Shown here piece by piece: positions 47,040 to 58,719 of a stretch of 64,000 bases of DNA. The notes beneath the pieces were generated by a model. The model had not been told where the DNA came from. It made no database searches and saw nothing but the letters and a program-made list of their open reading frames with translations. The DNA is from Marinobacter iranensis (GTDB lineage Bacteria > Pseudomonadota > Gammaproteobacteria > Pseudomonadales > Oleiphilaceae): assembly GCF_029207565.1 (NCBI RefSeq), contig NZ_JANCMW010000006.1, positions 181,188-245,187 of the forward strand, in the 5' to 3' direction. A program made the translations under genes and the position numbers. Position 1 is the first letter of the stretch. Every line of letters starts with the position of its first letter.

Positions 47040-49291
47040 CGCTCCACCTGCTTTTCACTTGCCCGATGAACCAGCTGCCTGCGCATCAGGAGAGCAATCA
47101 CCAGACCGGTCACCAACGCCACCAAGCCCAGCTCCAGCCAGAACAGGGGATACAGGTCCATCGGCAGTGACCAGCCAAAGGCCAAGGGATTGATACGGCT
47201 GACCAGGGCCCAGGTCAGCCAGATGCCCAGTGGCAGGGCGGCGAGGGTAATCGCCAGGGTGAGTGTGACCGAGAGCCGCCGGAGCTGGCCCCGAACCACT
47301 ATGGCCGGCAGGCCCCAGATGCCCAGCAACCGGAAGTACCAGGCCCGGGTGGTGAAAAACACCCAGCCCATGATCAACAAAGCAACCGCGGCCAGCACCA
47401 GCGTTAGCAGGCTGATGGCACGGGTGAGCAGGAAGGTCTGGCCGAACACCTGCGAGGCCAGGGCGCGGATGCTGGCGTTGTCCCTCACGGTCAGGTCGTG
47501 CGTATTCCAGGTCTCCGCCAGGTGTTCGCTGATCTCAGCCATGGTCAGCGCGCCGGGATTGATCGAGAAGCTTTCAAAGCGGGCACTGAAATTCCGCGGC
47601 AACGTCGCCCCGGACATGAGTATCTCTCCCGCAGGGCGGCCGTAATCCGAATAGATACCCACCACCTTCGCACTGGTGACGGTCTCTGCCAGCGTTATTT
47701 CCAGGGTGTCCTCCACCTCAAGCTGGCGGCGGCGGGCCAGTTGCTCGTTGATCATCACACCGCCCTGTTCAAGTGCCTGCCAGGGCTGGTTGACACTCGC
47801 CATCAGGGCCCAGCCCACGACCAGGTCACCGATAGGATTGAGGGCAAAAAGATCCACGGCGACGGTGTCGCCCTCACTGCCGGAAGCTTCCACACTGATT
47901 CGTGCTTCACCACGGCTCACCTGATGCCAGGCCCCGATACCTTCAAGCTTCCTTAACCTGTCCGCCGCCAGACCGGCGTCCGCCCCCTGCGGCACCTCCA
48001 CGTAAAATTCCGCCTCCAGGCGCTGGGCCAGCCAGTCCTCAAAGGTACTCTCGAAGGTGGTCACCAATGCCTGCACGGCCAGTACCGTTGCCATGGCATA
48101 CTGCAGTGCCACCACGGGAAGCGCCAGGTGCCGGAACATAACTGCCAGCTCCCGGCGCCGCCAGCGTGTGAGAAGGTCGTTCTCATCCAGACTGGCGTGA
48201 TCGGACAGCCTCTGAGCCAACAAGGCCAATAACCCGGGCGTGAGCCAGCCGGCACCGGCGAACACCAGCGCCGTACCCGCGAAAACCCAGGCCAGGTTAG
48301 GCGCCAGGGCCACCCCTACCAGCCCGGAGGACAAAATCAGGGCTGCGACCAGGCGGCCACGGCGGGAACCGGCCACGCCCTGCCAGTGCTGAGGCACCAC
48401 CCAATCCACCAGGCAAACCGCCAGCACCAGCAATACCATCACCCCGGCAGCCTGCCAGGGCAGGGAGTCCGCCGAACCGGCGTATAAGGTCACGTCAAAC
48501 AGGCTATCCAGGGCCTGTCCAAAGCCGCTACCCAACACGCCGGCCAGCTGCGCGCCCAGCCAGAGTCCTGGAAGTACGCAAACACCTGCCAGTGCCACCA
48601 GCTCCAGCGCCAGTAACTGCCTTACCCGCCGGCGGGGCACCCCAAAGCGGTACAGCAGGTCAAAGCTGCCCCCTCGCTGGGCGATGCCCAACCGATGCAC
48701 GCTGCGCACCAGCAGGCCAGTGATCAGCAGTACCAGCAGACTCAGGGCATCCAGATTGAGCAGAAAGCTGTCCGCCAGTTCGCCCGTGGGCGGCCCCAGC
48801 GAGAATTCACGCGAAACGTAGCCTTGAGGCAGCGCCAGGTTCTTATCCGCGGCCAGCAGGTACAGCCGGCTTTCGTGTCCCTCCCGGGACAGATGTGCAG
48901 CTTCGCTGATATCGAGGAAGGGTGTGCCGTCCAGCGTGCCGGCACCCCCGCCGGGAGCAGACTCGCCAAAACAGTTCATGGCCAGGGGGTCGATACCGAC
49001 CACCCGGCCCTCGGGAGGCGGGCGCTGTACCTCCAGCCAGGGCGCAACACACACACCGGCCATGCGCAGATCGGCAAAGTCATCAACATCAACCGGCTGA
49101 CCATCGGAGTGCACCACATGAACCCGGGCTGCCACTGCCGCCTCACTCTGGAACAGGCTGCTACGGGCCTGATCGGTCAGTACGGTGACGCCGGCCCAAA
49201 GCATGGTGGCCAGCACAATCATCAACGCCAGTGCCGCCAGTTGGAATGGGTGGCGGCGGTAATGGCTGACGAAGGCGCGAACCAGCATCAT
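47036..49291 (-). CDS. FtsX/MacB-type ABC permease
   Basis: 751 residues with two FtsX-like membrane blocks: an N-terminal helix (about 20-40) and large periplasmic domain, a central cluster of helices (about 180-420), a second periplasmic domain (about 420-620) and three C-terminal helices. This two-repeat layout belongs to the type VII (mechanotransmission/lipoprotein) ABC systems such as LolCE-like and AttFG proteins. The stop overlaps the lipoprotein gene start (ATGA), and it starts 3 bp after the ATPase gene. Confidence 0.87.
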   Translation of the reverse strand: MMLVRAFVSHYRRHPFQLAALALMIVLATMLWAGVTVLTDQARSSLFQSEAAVAARVHVVHSDGQPVDVDDFADLRMAGVCVAPWLEVQRPPPEGRVVGIDPLAMNCFGESAPGGGAGTLDGTPFLDISEAAHLSREGHESRLYLLAADKNLALPQGYVSREFSLGPPTGELADSFLLNLDALSLLVLLITGLLVRSVHRLGIAQRGGSFDLLYRFGVPRRRVRQLLALELVALAGVCVLPGLWLGAQLAGVLGSGFGQALDSLFDVTLYAGSADSLPWQAAGVMVLLVLAVCLVDWVVPQHWQGVAGSRRGRLVAALILSSGLVGVALAPNLAWVFAGTALVFAGAGWLTPGLLALLAQRLSDHASLDENDLLTRWRRRELAVMFRHLALPVVALQYAMATVLAVQALVTTFESTFEDWLAQRLEAEFYVEVPQGADAGLAADRLRKLEGIGAWHQVSRGEARISVEASGSEGDTVAVDLFALNPIGDLVVGWALMASVNQPWQALEQGGVMINEQLARRRQLEVEDTLEITLAETVTSAKVVGIYSDYGRPAGEILMSGATLPRNFSARFESFSINPGALTMAEISEHLAETWNTHDLTVRDNASIRALASQVFGQTFLLTRAISLLTLVLAAVALLIMGWVFFTTRAWYFRLLGIWGLPAIVVRGQLRRLSVTLTLAITLAALPLGIWLTWALVSRINPLAFGWSLPMDLYPLFWLELGLVALVTGLVIALLMRRQLVHRASEKQVER

Positions 49292-49294
49292 GGT

Positions 49295-49969
49295 TTACCC
49301 GGCACCACTGAGATCGAGCATGTGATCGCAGCGAGAGGCCAATTCCGTGTCGTGGGTGGCCAGGACCAGGGCGCAAGCTGTCTCCCGCTGCATGGCAAAC
49401 AGGCAATCTGCCACCGCATCGGCAGTATGGCGATCAAGGCTGCCGGTAGGCTCGTCTGCCAGTATCAATGCTGGCGACATGGCGAACACCATGGCCAGTG
49501 CAGCCCGTTGTGCCTGGCCACCGGAAACCTGGTCCGGGTAGCGATCGGCCTCGGCACCCACGCCCAGACGTTCAAGCCACCCACGTTCATTGCCGGAAAG
49601 GTGGCCTGCCAAGTGTGCCCGCAGGCGAACATTGTCCATCAGCGACAGCGCCGGCATCAGGTTCGCTTCCTGGAACACCACACCGATGGAGCGTCGCCGC
49701 AGCTCCGCCCAACGCGCTTCAAAACTGGTGTTGCCCGAACGGTGGAATGACTCGCCCGCTACCGTGATGATCCCGTCGTCTGGCGTCTGCAGACCACACA
49801 GAAGGTTCAGCAGGGTGCTCTTGCCAGAGCCCGAACGCCCGACAACCGCCAGTGACTCACCGGGACGAACACCCAGAGACAGGCTCCTCAGTACCGGTAC
49901 CAACTGGCCACCGCTTTTAAAACCCTTGCTCAATCGTTCAACCGCCAGTATGGGGCCCGGCATACACAC
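49295..49969 (-). CDS. LolD/MacB-type ABC ATPase
   Basis: 224 residues. Walker A GRSGSGKSTLLNLL, Q-loop FQEANLMPALSLMDNV, signature VSGGQAQRAALA, Walker B LILADEPTGSLD and H-loop LATHDTELA. First gene of the ATPase-permease-lipoprotein unit. Pairs with the FtsX-type permease. Confidence 0.9.
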   Translation of the reverse strand: MCMPGPILAVERLSKGFKSGGQLVPVLRSLSLGVRPGESLAVVGRSGSGKSTLLNLLCGLQTPDDGIITVAGESFHRSGNTSFEARWAELRRRSIGVVFQEANLMPALSLMDNVRLRAHLAGHLSGNERGWLERLGVGAEADRYPDQVSGGQAQRAALAMVFAMSPALILADEPTGSLDRHTADAVADCLFAMQRETACALVLATHDTELASRCDHMLDLSGAG

Positions 49970-50202
49970 TCCGCTGGATAGTGGGTTGGGGGACTATACC
50001 GCCCGAATCCGCTTTTGGATTCGGAGCAACATTACTGAGCGTTCCATTTTATTATCAGATTTACTAAGACTTTAGTCTTAATTGGCATCACTTTTTGCCG
50101 AAAATCTGATCTAATTCGCCCCTCTTTACTTGTGCTTACATTACCTACATATTTTTACCGCCCGGAAACATCCCGTTACCGGGCCGCTGCAGATCTCGCC
50201 GC

Positions 50203-52754
<2,552 letters not shown>

Positions 52755-52761
52755 TCCTGCC

Positions 52762-55338
52762 ATGACCAGTAACGAGCCTCTCCAGCCTGAAGACCGGGTT
52801 TCCACCGGACTGTCCGGGCTGGACGAGGTTCTTGATGGCCTGCGCATTGGCGATAACGTGGTCTGGCGGGTGTCAGATCTGGAGGACTACCGCCGCTTCG
52901 TGCTTCCCTTCCTGGACGCCGCCGCCGATGCCAACCGGCAGATCATCTATCTTCGTTTTGGCGAACACCCACCCATCATTGAACAGCACCCTGCGGTTCG
53001 TACCATCGAAATCGATGCCCTTGGCGGCTTCGAAAGCTTCACCAGCCGAGTGTGGCATCTGATAGAGCAGCATGGCCGTGGCGCATTCTACGTGTGCGAT
53101 AGCCTCAGCGAACTGCTCAATGCCTGGGCCACCGACGCCATGGTGGGGAATTTCTTCCGGGTGGTTTGCCCGTTCCTGTATGAGCTGGACACCGTGGCCT
53201 GGTTCGCCCTGCATCCGGACCGCCACTCCCGCAGGACCCTGGATCGCATCCGCGAGACGACCCAGGTGATGATCGACATACACCGCCACGGTGACAATGT
53301 TCAGATTCACCCCATCAAGGCCTGGCGCCGGCAGTCGCCCACCATGTTCCTGCCTCACCGGGAGCACGACAGCCGGTTCCAGCCAATCACCGACAGCAGC
53401 GAAGCCACCCGGCTTCAGGCCAGCCTGGAACTGGAACACCTGCACCGCCAGCCACTGCTGGATTACTGGGACCGGCTGTTCCAGGAAGCCAGCCGGGCAC
53501 TCTCCGAACAGGATGAAAACCGCATCGCTGACCTGCAGGAACAGGTATTGCGGGTACTGATCAGCCGGGACCCACAGATTCTGGAACTGGCACGGCGCTA
53601 CCTGTCACTGGAAGACCTGCTGGGTATCCGCAGCCGGATGGTGGGCAGTGGTTACATCGGTGGCAAAGCCACCGGTATGCTGATTGCCAGGAACATCCTG
53701 CTAAAGGAAGCGCCGCAGTTGTGGCAGCAGCACCTGGAACCCCACGATTCAAGCTACCTGGGAACCGATGCCTATTACGCCTTTCTGGTGCACAACGGGC
53801 TGTGGCCGGCGATCATGCGCCAGCGGTCGGAAGCCGGCTACCTGACAGAGGCGCAGGCATTGAGAGAAGGCATTGCTGCCGGTCGGTTCCCCGATGAAAT
53901 CCGTACTGAGCTGGAACGGCTGCTGGATCATTATGGCCAGTACCCGATCCTGGTGCGCTCATCCAGCCTGCAGGAAGACGGCTTCGGCAATGCCTTTGCG
54001 GGCAAATACGAGAGCGTGTTCCTGATCAACCAGGGCGCACCGGAGCAACGGCTTGCCGCCCTGGAAAACGCCATCCGTCAGGTGTATGCCTCCTCCATGA
54101 GTGAAGATGCACTGCACTACCGTAAACAGCGAGGGCTCGACCAACGGGAAGAGCCCATGGCCCTGCTGATACAGCGGGTCAACGGCCGTTTCCATGGCCG
54201 TTACTACCTGCCGGATGCCGCGGGGGTGGGAGTCTCCCGCAACACCTTCGCCTGGGACAGCACCATGGACCCGCAAGCCGGCATGGTACGGCTGGTTATG
54301 GGGCTGGGCACACGTGCGGTGGACCGGATTGAGGGGGACCATGCCTGTGTGATGGCACTGGACCAGCCGACACGGCAACCTTTTCGCAACCAGGATGAAT
54401 CCTACCGCTACTCCCAGCACCTTGTTGACCTGCTGGACTTGCAGGATGGCACTCTGGACACCCGCCCCCTGAGCCAACTGCTGGAAAGCACCGCCGACCT
54501 TCCGATGGAACACTTGGCGGAAGTGGACCGGGCGGCAACCACACGGGCTGAACAGATCGGGCTGAAAAGCCCGGTCTGGCGCCTGACCTTCCGGCCACTG
54601 GTGCAGAAAGGGGCCTTTATCGCCAGGCTATCCAGCCTGTTACAGACCCTGGAGACCGGCTACCGGCACCCGGTGGATGTCGAGTTCACCCTGCATCTGG
54701 ATGAACAGGGCGATCCGTCCTTCAATCTGGTGCAATGCCGGCCCCTGGCCACCGTAGGTGAATCCGGCCCCGTGAGCATCCCGGATTACCTGCCGGACGA
54801 CAAACTTCTGTTCCGGACTGATGGCCATTTCATGGGCGGCAACATCAATCTCACCATCCAGCGGGTGATCCGCGTGGACGCGTCCATCTATGCCGGCCTC
54901 AACACCAGCCAGCGTTATGAGGTGGCCCGGCTTGTAGGAGAGCAGGTGCGGTCGACCAATATTCCGACCCTGCTGATCGGTCCTGGCCGGTGGGGCACCG
55001 GCAGCCCGGAATTAGGCGTTCCGGTTCGCTTTTCAGACATCGCTGGCGTGGCAGCCCTGGTTGAGGTTTCCGAGAAAGCCGGCCAGATGGTTCCGGACCT
55101 GTCCTACGGCTCCCATTTCTTCCAGGACCTGGTGGAAACCGGCATTGCCTACGCCGCTCTGTTCCCTGAGAACAGCTGCTGTCAGTATGTTCCGGAACAT
55201 CTGGGGGATACTTCCGCTTCGCAATCAGAAACGCCCTCGCCAACGGCCGCTGTCCGGGTTCATGACGTTACCCACAGGCCACTCCAGTTAAGGGGTGATA
55301 TCGTCCGCCAGCAGTTGGTCTGTTACTTCACGGAGTGA
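52762..55338 (+). CDS. large fusion: degenerate KaiC-like domain plus PEP-synthase N-terminal (ATP-grasp) domain
   Basis: 858 residues. Part 1 (about 10-220) begins RVSTGLSGLDEVLDGLRIGDNV, the start of KaiC/RecA-like domains, but the Walker A position reads VWRVSDLEDYRR, without G-K-T/S. The Walker B-like FYVCDSLSEL remains. Part 2 (about 290-700) has the PPDK/PEP-synthase ATP-grasp features: YIGGKATGMLIARNIL, PILVRSSSLQEDGFGNAFAGKYESVF and the acidic EFTLHLDEQGDPSFNLVQCRPL end. The phosphohistidine swivel domain (TSHA motif) and the TIM barrel of real PEP synthase are missing. The C-terminal 150 residues are unlike anything I know. 7 bp after gdhA. Confidence 0.78.
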   Translation: MTSNEPLQPEDRVSTGLSGLDEVLDGLRIGDNVVWRVSDLEDYRRFVLPFLDAAADANRQIIYLRFGEHPPIIEQHPAVRTIEIDALGGFESFTSRVWHLIEQHGRGAFYVCDSLSELLNAWATDAMVGNFFRVVCPFLYELDTVAWFALHPDRHSRRTLDRIRETTQVMIDIHRHGDNVQIHPIKAWRRQSPTMFLPHREHDSRFQPITDSSEATRLQASLELEHLHRQPLLDYWDRLFQEASRALSEQDENRIADLQEQVLRVLISRDPQILELARRYLSLEDLLGIRSRMVGSGYIGGKATGMLIARNILLKEAPQLWQQHLEPHDSSYLGTDAYYAFLVHNGLWPAIMRQRSEAGYLTEAQALREGIAAGRFPDEIRTELERLLDHYGQYPILVRSSSLQEDGFGNAFAGKYESVFLINQGAPEQRLAALENAIRQVYASSMSEDALHYRKQRGLDQREEPMALLIQRVNGRFHGRYYLPDAAGVGVSRNTFAWDSTMDPQAGMVRLVMGLGTRAVDRIEGDHACVMALDQPTRQPFRNQDESYRYSQHLVDLLDLQDGTLDTRPLSQLLESTADLPMEHLAEVDRAATTRAEQIGLKSPVWRLTFRPLVQKGAFIARLSSLLQTLETGYRHPVDVEFTLHLDEQGDPSFNLVQCRPLATVGESGPVSIPDYLPDDKLLFRTDGHFMGGNINLTIQRVIRVDASIYAGLNTSQRYEVARLVGEQVRSTNIPTLLIGPGRWGTGSPELGVPVRFSDIAGVAALVEVSEKAGQMVPDLSYGSHFFQDLVETGIAYAALFPENSCCQYVPEHLGDTSASQSETPSPTAAVRVHDVTHRPLQLRGDIVRQQLVCYFTE

Positions 55339-55355
55339 CCTCCGGGTTGCGTCGC

Positions 55356-56015
55356 TCAGCGATAACGGCGCTGATCCAGGGTCATCAACCGGTCTGGATG
55401 GAACACCATCAAGCCCGTCACGAAGGCGCCATTCACAAACCCCTCGGGAATCATGAACAGGGGCAGGTAGCGCAGGTATTCGTGGATCAGTTCGGCAAAG
55501 GTGTACACACCAGCGGACCACAACATCACGCACATCACCACGCCCGCCACGGCAACCGAGATGCCGGCACCAAAAAAACCGCAAAAGAAGATATAGGCGA
55601 AGAAATTGCGGAAATTCCGCTGCCGCTCCCATAGCATGATGCCGTGGCTCACCAACGCCGGAACCATCACCGTGACCAGGCCATTGGCGGCAAAGGCTAC
55701 CAGTGGTTCCCGCCCGGTAATCACTGTAATCACCAGTGCCAGCAAGCCAGAGAGCACCGCCAGCCGCCACCCCATCATCAGGGTAATCAGCGTCATACCG
55801 AACACGTGGATTGACAGCCCCGGGGAGATACCCGCCCTCAGCTGCCAGACGAATCCCAGAACCACCGCCGCCCCGAAAAACGAATGCTGCAGGGCCTGGT
55901 CGCGACGAAACTCCGGCCAGTCGATCCCCCGCACGGCCGCCACCAGGATGGCCAGGAAGATCAGGCCAGTGACAATCAACTGGCTGGCAGAGAGCAGGTT
56001 GTCTGTCATTCCCAT
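55356..56015 (-). CDS. CbiM-like membrane protein (ECF-transporter S-component type)
   Basis: 219 residues, six to seven membrane helices. ISPGLSIHVFGMTLITLMMGWRLAVLSG and PEGFVNGAFVTGLMVFHPDRL resemble CbiM/NikM-type proteins. The metal-binding N-terminus of those importers (MH-I-x-E/D-G) is absent: it starts MGMTDNLLSASQ. No ECF ATPase or T component lies near. It follows SulP by 31 bp in the same direction, so substrate may be linked to sulfur metabolism; unknown. AGGAG before the ATG. Confidence 0.72.
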   Translation of the reverse strand: MGMTDNLLSASQLIVTGLIFLAILVAAVRGIDWPEFRRDQALQHSFFGAAVVLGFVWQLRAGISPGLSIHVFGMTLITLMMGWRLAVLSGLLALVITVITGREPLVAFAANGLVTVMVPALVSHGIMLWERQRNFRNFFAYIFFCGFFGAGISVAVAGVVMCVMLWSAGVYTFAELIHEYLRYLPLFMIPEGFVNGAFVTGLMVFHPDRLMTLDQRRYR

Positions 56016-56046
56016 GGTACGAGTGCTCCTGGACGGGGGGCGTAGG

Positions 56047-57777
56047 TCAGACCGCTTCGGTGGCGGGCCTGGTTAACGCCTGCCAGGCTTCAAAGGCACT
56101 AAGGTAGACCTTACCCCCCAGTTTTTTCAGCAGGGCCGTGTCTTTGAGCCGGTCCATGACCGGCCCTTTGACATCGGATAAGTGCAGGCGGACGCCGGCA
56201 TCGTGCAACCGTTCATTGATGGCTTCCAAGCTCTCCAGAGCGGAAGCATCCACCTGGTTGACCGCCGGGCACACCAGCACCAAATCCTGTAGTTCAGGCT
56301 GGCGGGTGATCAGATCCATCACGGTTTCCTCCAGAAAGCGGGCATTGGCGAAGTAGAGGCTTTCATCCACTCGCAGGAAAGCCACCTTCGGGCACAGTTC
56401 AACGTGATGACGCAGTACATTGCGGAAATGCTCGGTACCCGGCACACGCCCGATCACCGCACTGTGCGGGCGGCTTGTCCGGTACAGGAACAGGCCGATG
56501 GAAAGAGCAACACCGGCAACGAGACCCGCTTCCACGCTGTACAGCAGGGTCAGCAGGATGGTTACCAGCATGGCGCCGAAATCGGAGCGGGAGTAGCGCC
56601 AGGTTCGGGCCAGTGCGGGCAGGTCAATCAACGTACCCACGGCCACAATAATAGTCGCCGCCAGGGTAGCGGTAGGCAGGTAGGCAATCGCGGGCGTCAG
56701 TAACAGGGTTGCCAGGGCAATGCCGATGGCAGTGAACAAGCCAGCGGCGGGGGTTTCCGCCCCGGCGTCAAAGTTCACCACCGAGCGGGAGAAACCACCC
56801 GTAACCGGCATGCCGCCGGAAAACCCCGCCCCCAGATTCGCGGCACCAAGGCCAATCAGTTCCTGGTCCGGGTCGATGCGTTGGCGCCGCTTGGCCGCCA
56901 GCGTTTGCCCCACCGATACCGATTCCACAAACCCGACGATGCTGATCAGCAGGGCCCCCACCGCCAGCTGTTTCCAGAGTGACCACTCCATGGGCGGCAG
57001 GGTGAACTCCGGCAACCCCCGGGGAACCTGCCCCACCACGCCGACACCCTGCGCCTGCAGCCCAAAACCCCAGGCCAGCAAGGTGGTTACAACCACCGCC
57101 AGGATTGGGGCCGTCTTGGTCAGCAGGTCCGCCATTCGGGCCCCAAGCCCCAAATGCGCCAGCAGGGGCTTAAGCCATTTACGGGAAACAACGAGGAAAA
57201 CCAGCGCACCGACACCCACCAGCATCGTGAGCAGGTGGGTATGGCCGATATTGGTCGCAAGCGATGAGCCAATCTCAATCAGGTTGTGGCCCGACGCCTC
57301 AACCCCAAGAATGTGTTTCAACTGGCTGGCCGCAATCACCAGGCCGGATGCGGTGATAAACCCCGAGATCACCGGATGACTGAGAAAATTGGCCAGGAAC
57401 CCCAGCCGCAAAATCCCCATCACCAGCAACATCAGCCCCGACATCACCCCCAGTAACACCGCACCGGCAATGTATTCCGGGGATCCGGCCGCGGCCACCG
57501 GGGCGAGTACTGCGGCCGTCATCAGTGCAATCACCGCCACCGGCCCAACCGAGAGGGTACGGCTGGTACCGAACAGGGCATACAGCACCAACGGCAGGAT
57601 ACTGGCGTACAAGCCCACCTGGGCCGGCAACCCCGCCAGCAACGCATAAGCCAGGGACTGGGGAATCAGCATCACGGTGACAATCACCGCGGCCACCAGA
57701 TCACTGACGGCGTGCTCACGCCGATAGGCCGGCAGCCAATCCAGGAAAGGCAGGTACTGTTTCAGGTTCATTTCCAC
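56047..57777 (-). CDS. SulP-family anion permease with STAS domain
   Basis: 576 residues: about twelve membrane helices (first signature AVIVTVMLIPQSLAYALLAGLP) and a C-terminal STAS domain (about 450-560, VAFLRVDESLYFANARFLEE). Transports sulfate or another anion (bicarbonate, chloride are alternatives in this family). It starts 1 bp after the persulfide-dioxygenase-like gene, pointing to sulfate or sulfite as the product exported or taken up. Confidence 0.9.
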   Translation of the reverse strand: MEMNLKQYLPFLDWLPAYRREHAVSDLVAAVIVTVMLIPQSLAYALLAGLPAQVGLYASILPLVLYALFGTSRTLSVGPVAVIALMTAAVLAPVAAAGSPEYIAGAVLLGVMSGLMLLVMGILRLGFLANFLSHPVISGFITASGLVIAASQLKHILGVEASGHNLIEIGSSLATNIGHTHLLTMLVGVGALVFLVVSRKWLKPLLAHLGLGARMADLLTKTAPILAVVVTTLLAWGFGLQAQGVGVVGQVPRGLPEFTLPPMEWSLWKQLAVGALLISIVGFVESVSVGQTLAAKRRQRIDPDQELIGLGAANLGAGFSGGMPVTGGFSRSVVNFDAGAETPAAGLFTAIGIALATLLLTPAIAYLPTATLAATIIVAVGTLIDLPALARTWRYSRSDFGAMLVTILLTLLYSVEAGLVAGVALSIGLFLYRTSRPHSAVIGRVPGTEHFRNVLRHHVELCPKVAFLRVDESLYFANARFLEETVMDLITRQPELQDLVLVCPAVNQVDASALESLEAINERLHDAGVRLHLSDVKGPVMDRLKDTALLKKLGGKVYLSAFEAWQALTRPATEAV

Positions 57778-57778
57778 C

Positions 57779-58645
57779 TCAGAACAGGTTCACCGGCACT
57801 TTCAGGTACACCTGACCATTGTCTTCCGCCGGTGGCAGGTGCCCTGCCCGCATGTTCACCTGAACCGATGGCAGAATCAGCCTCGGCATGCCCAGCGTCG
57901 CATCACGCGCTGTTCGCATTTTCACGAAATCGTCTTCGGAAATCCCCTCATGCACATGCACGTTGCTACGGCGCTGTTCAGCCACTGTCGTCATGTGCTG
58001 GAACGCTTCCCTGCCTTCAGCCTTATAATCGTGACAGAGAAAAATACGGGTCTCCGGCGGTAACGCCAGTACTTTCTGGATAGACCGGTACAAAACGCGG
58101 GCATTGCCTCCAGGGAAGTCACAACGGGCTGTTCCATAATCCGGCATGAACAGGGTATCGCCCACAAAGGCGGCGTCCCCGATCACATAGGTCAGGCATG
58201 CAGGGGTATGGCCAGGCGTATGCAGTACCCGACCCTCCATTTGGCCAATCCGGAAACGGTCTCCTTCTTCGAACAGCACATCAAACTGGCTTCCATCCCG
58301 CGCAAATTCGGTCCCGGCATTGAACGCCTTACCGAATATTTCCTGCACCTCAACGATATGTGCACCGATACCGGTTTTCCCGCCCAGCTCAGCGTAAAGG
58401 TAGGGAGCAGCGGAAAGATGGTCGGCATGCACATGGGTTTCGATGATCCATTCAACCGTCAGCTTCTGCCGGCGCACATAATCGATGATCTGGTTGGCAG
58501 AGCGTACGTCGGTCCTGCCAGCGGCGTAATCAAAATCGAGAACCGAATCAATGATGGCGCAGGCGCTGCTGTCGGGGTCGCTCACCACATAACTGAATGT
58601 GTTGGTCGGTTCGTCGAAGAAATGCTGGACAAGGGGGTTAGCCAT
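57779..58645 (-). CDS. persulfide-dioxygenase-like metallo-beta-lactamase-fold enzyme (Blh/ETHE1 type)
   Basis: 288 residues. Metal motif ETHVHADHLSAAPYL (His-x-His-x-Asp-His), second histidine in HTPGHTPACLTYVIGD and GDTLFMPDYGTARCDFPGG, the pattern of Blh/ETHE1-like proteins that oxidise glutathione persulfide to sulfite. GGGAGGTG site and ATG at 58645. First gene of the operon with SulP and the CbiM-like protein. No SQR or rhodanese in the window; a neighbouring ArsR/BigR repressor is also missing. Confidence 0.87.
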   Translation of the reverse strand: MANPLVQHFFDEPTNTFSYVVSDPDSSACAIIDSVLDFDYAAGRTDVRSANQIIDYVRRQKLTVEWIIETHVHADHLSAAPYLYAELGGKTGIGAHIVEVQEIFGKAFNAGTEFARDGSQFDVLFEEGDRFRIGQMEGRVLHTPGHTPACLTYVIGDAAFVGDTLFMPDYGTARCDFPGGNARVLYRSIQKVLALPPETRIFLCHDYKAEGREAFQHMTTVAEQRRSNVHVHEGISEDDFVKMRTARDATLGMPRLILPSVQVNMRAGHLPPAEDNGQVYLKVPVNLF

Positions 58646-58679
58646 GGTTATCACCTCCCGGATGACATTTATGTTCTAA

Positions 58680-58702
58680 GCATATACCTAAATTGCATAT
58701 AT
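58680..58702. promoter_or_regulatory. direct GCATATA repeat upstream of the sulfur operon
   Basis: GCATATA at 58680 and again at 58695, in an AT-rich gap between the persulfide-dioxygenase-like gene and the GGDEF gene. BigR/SqrR-type sulfide repressors bind AT-rich repeats in such positions, but no repressor gene is present and the match is by appearance only. Confidence 0.3.
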
Positions 58703-58719
58703 CGGGAAATGATCTTTTC

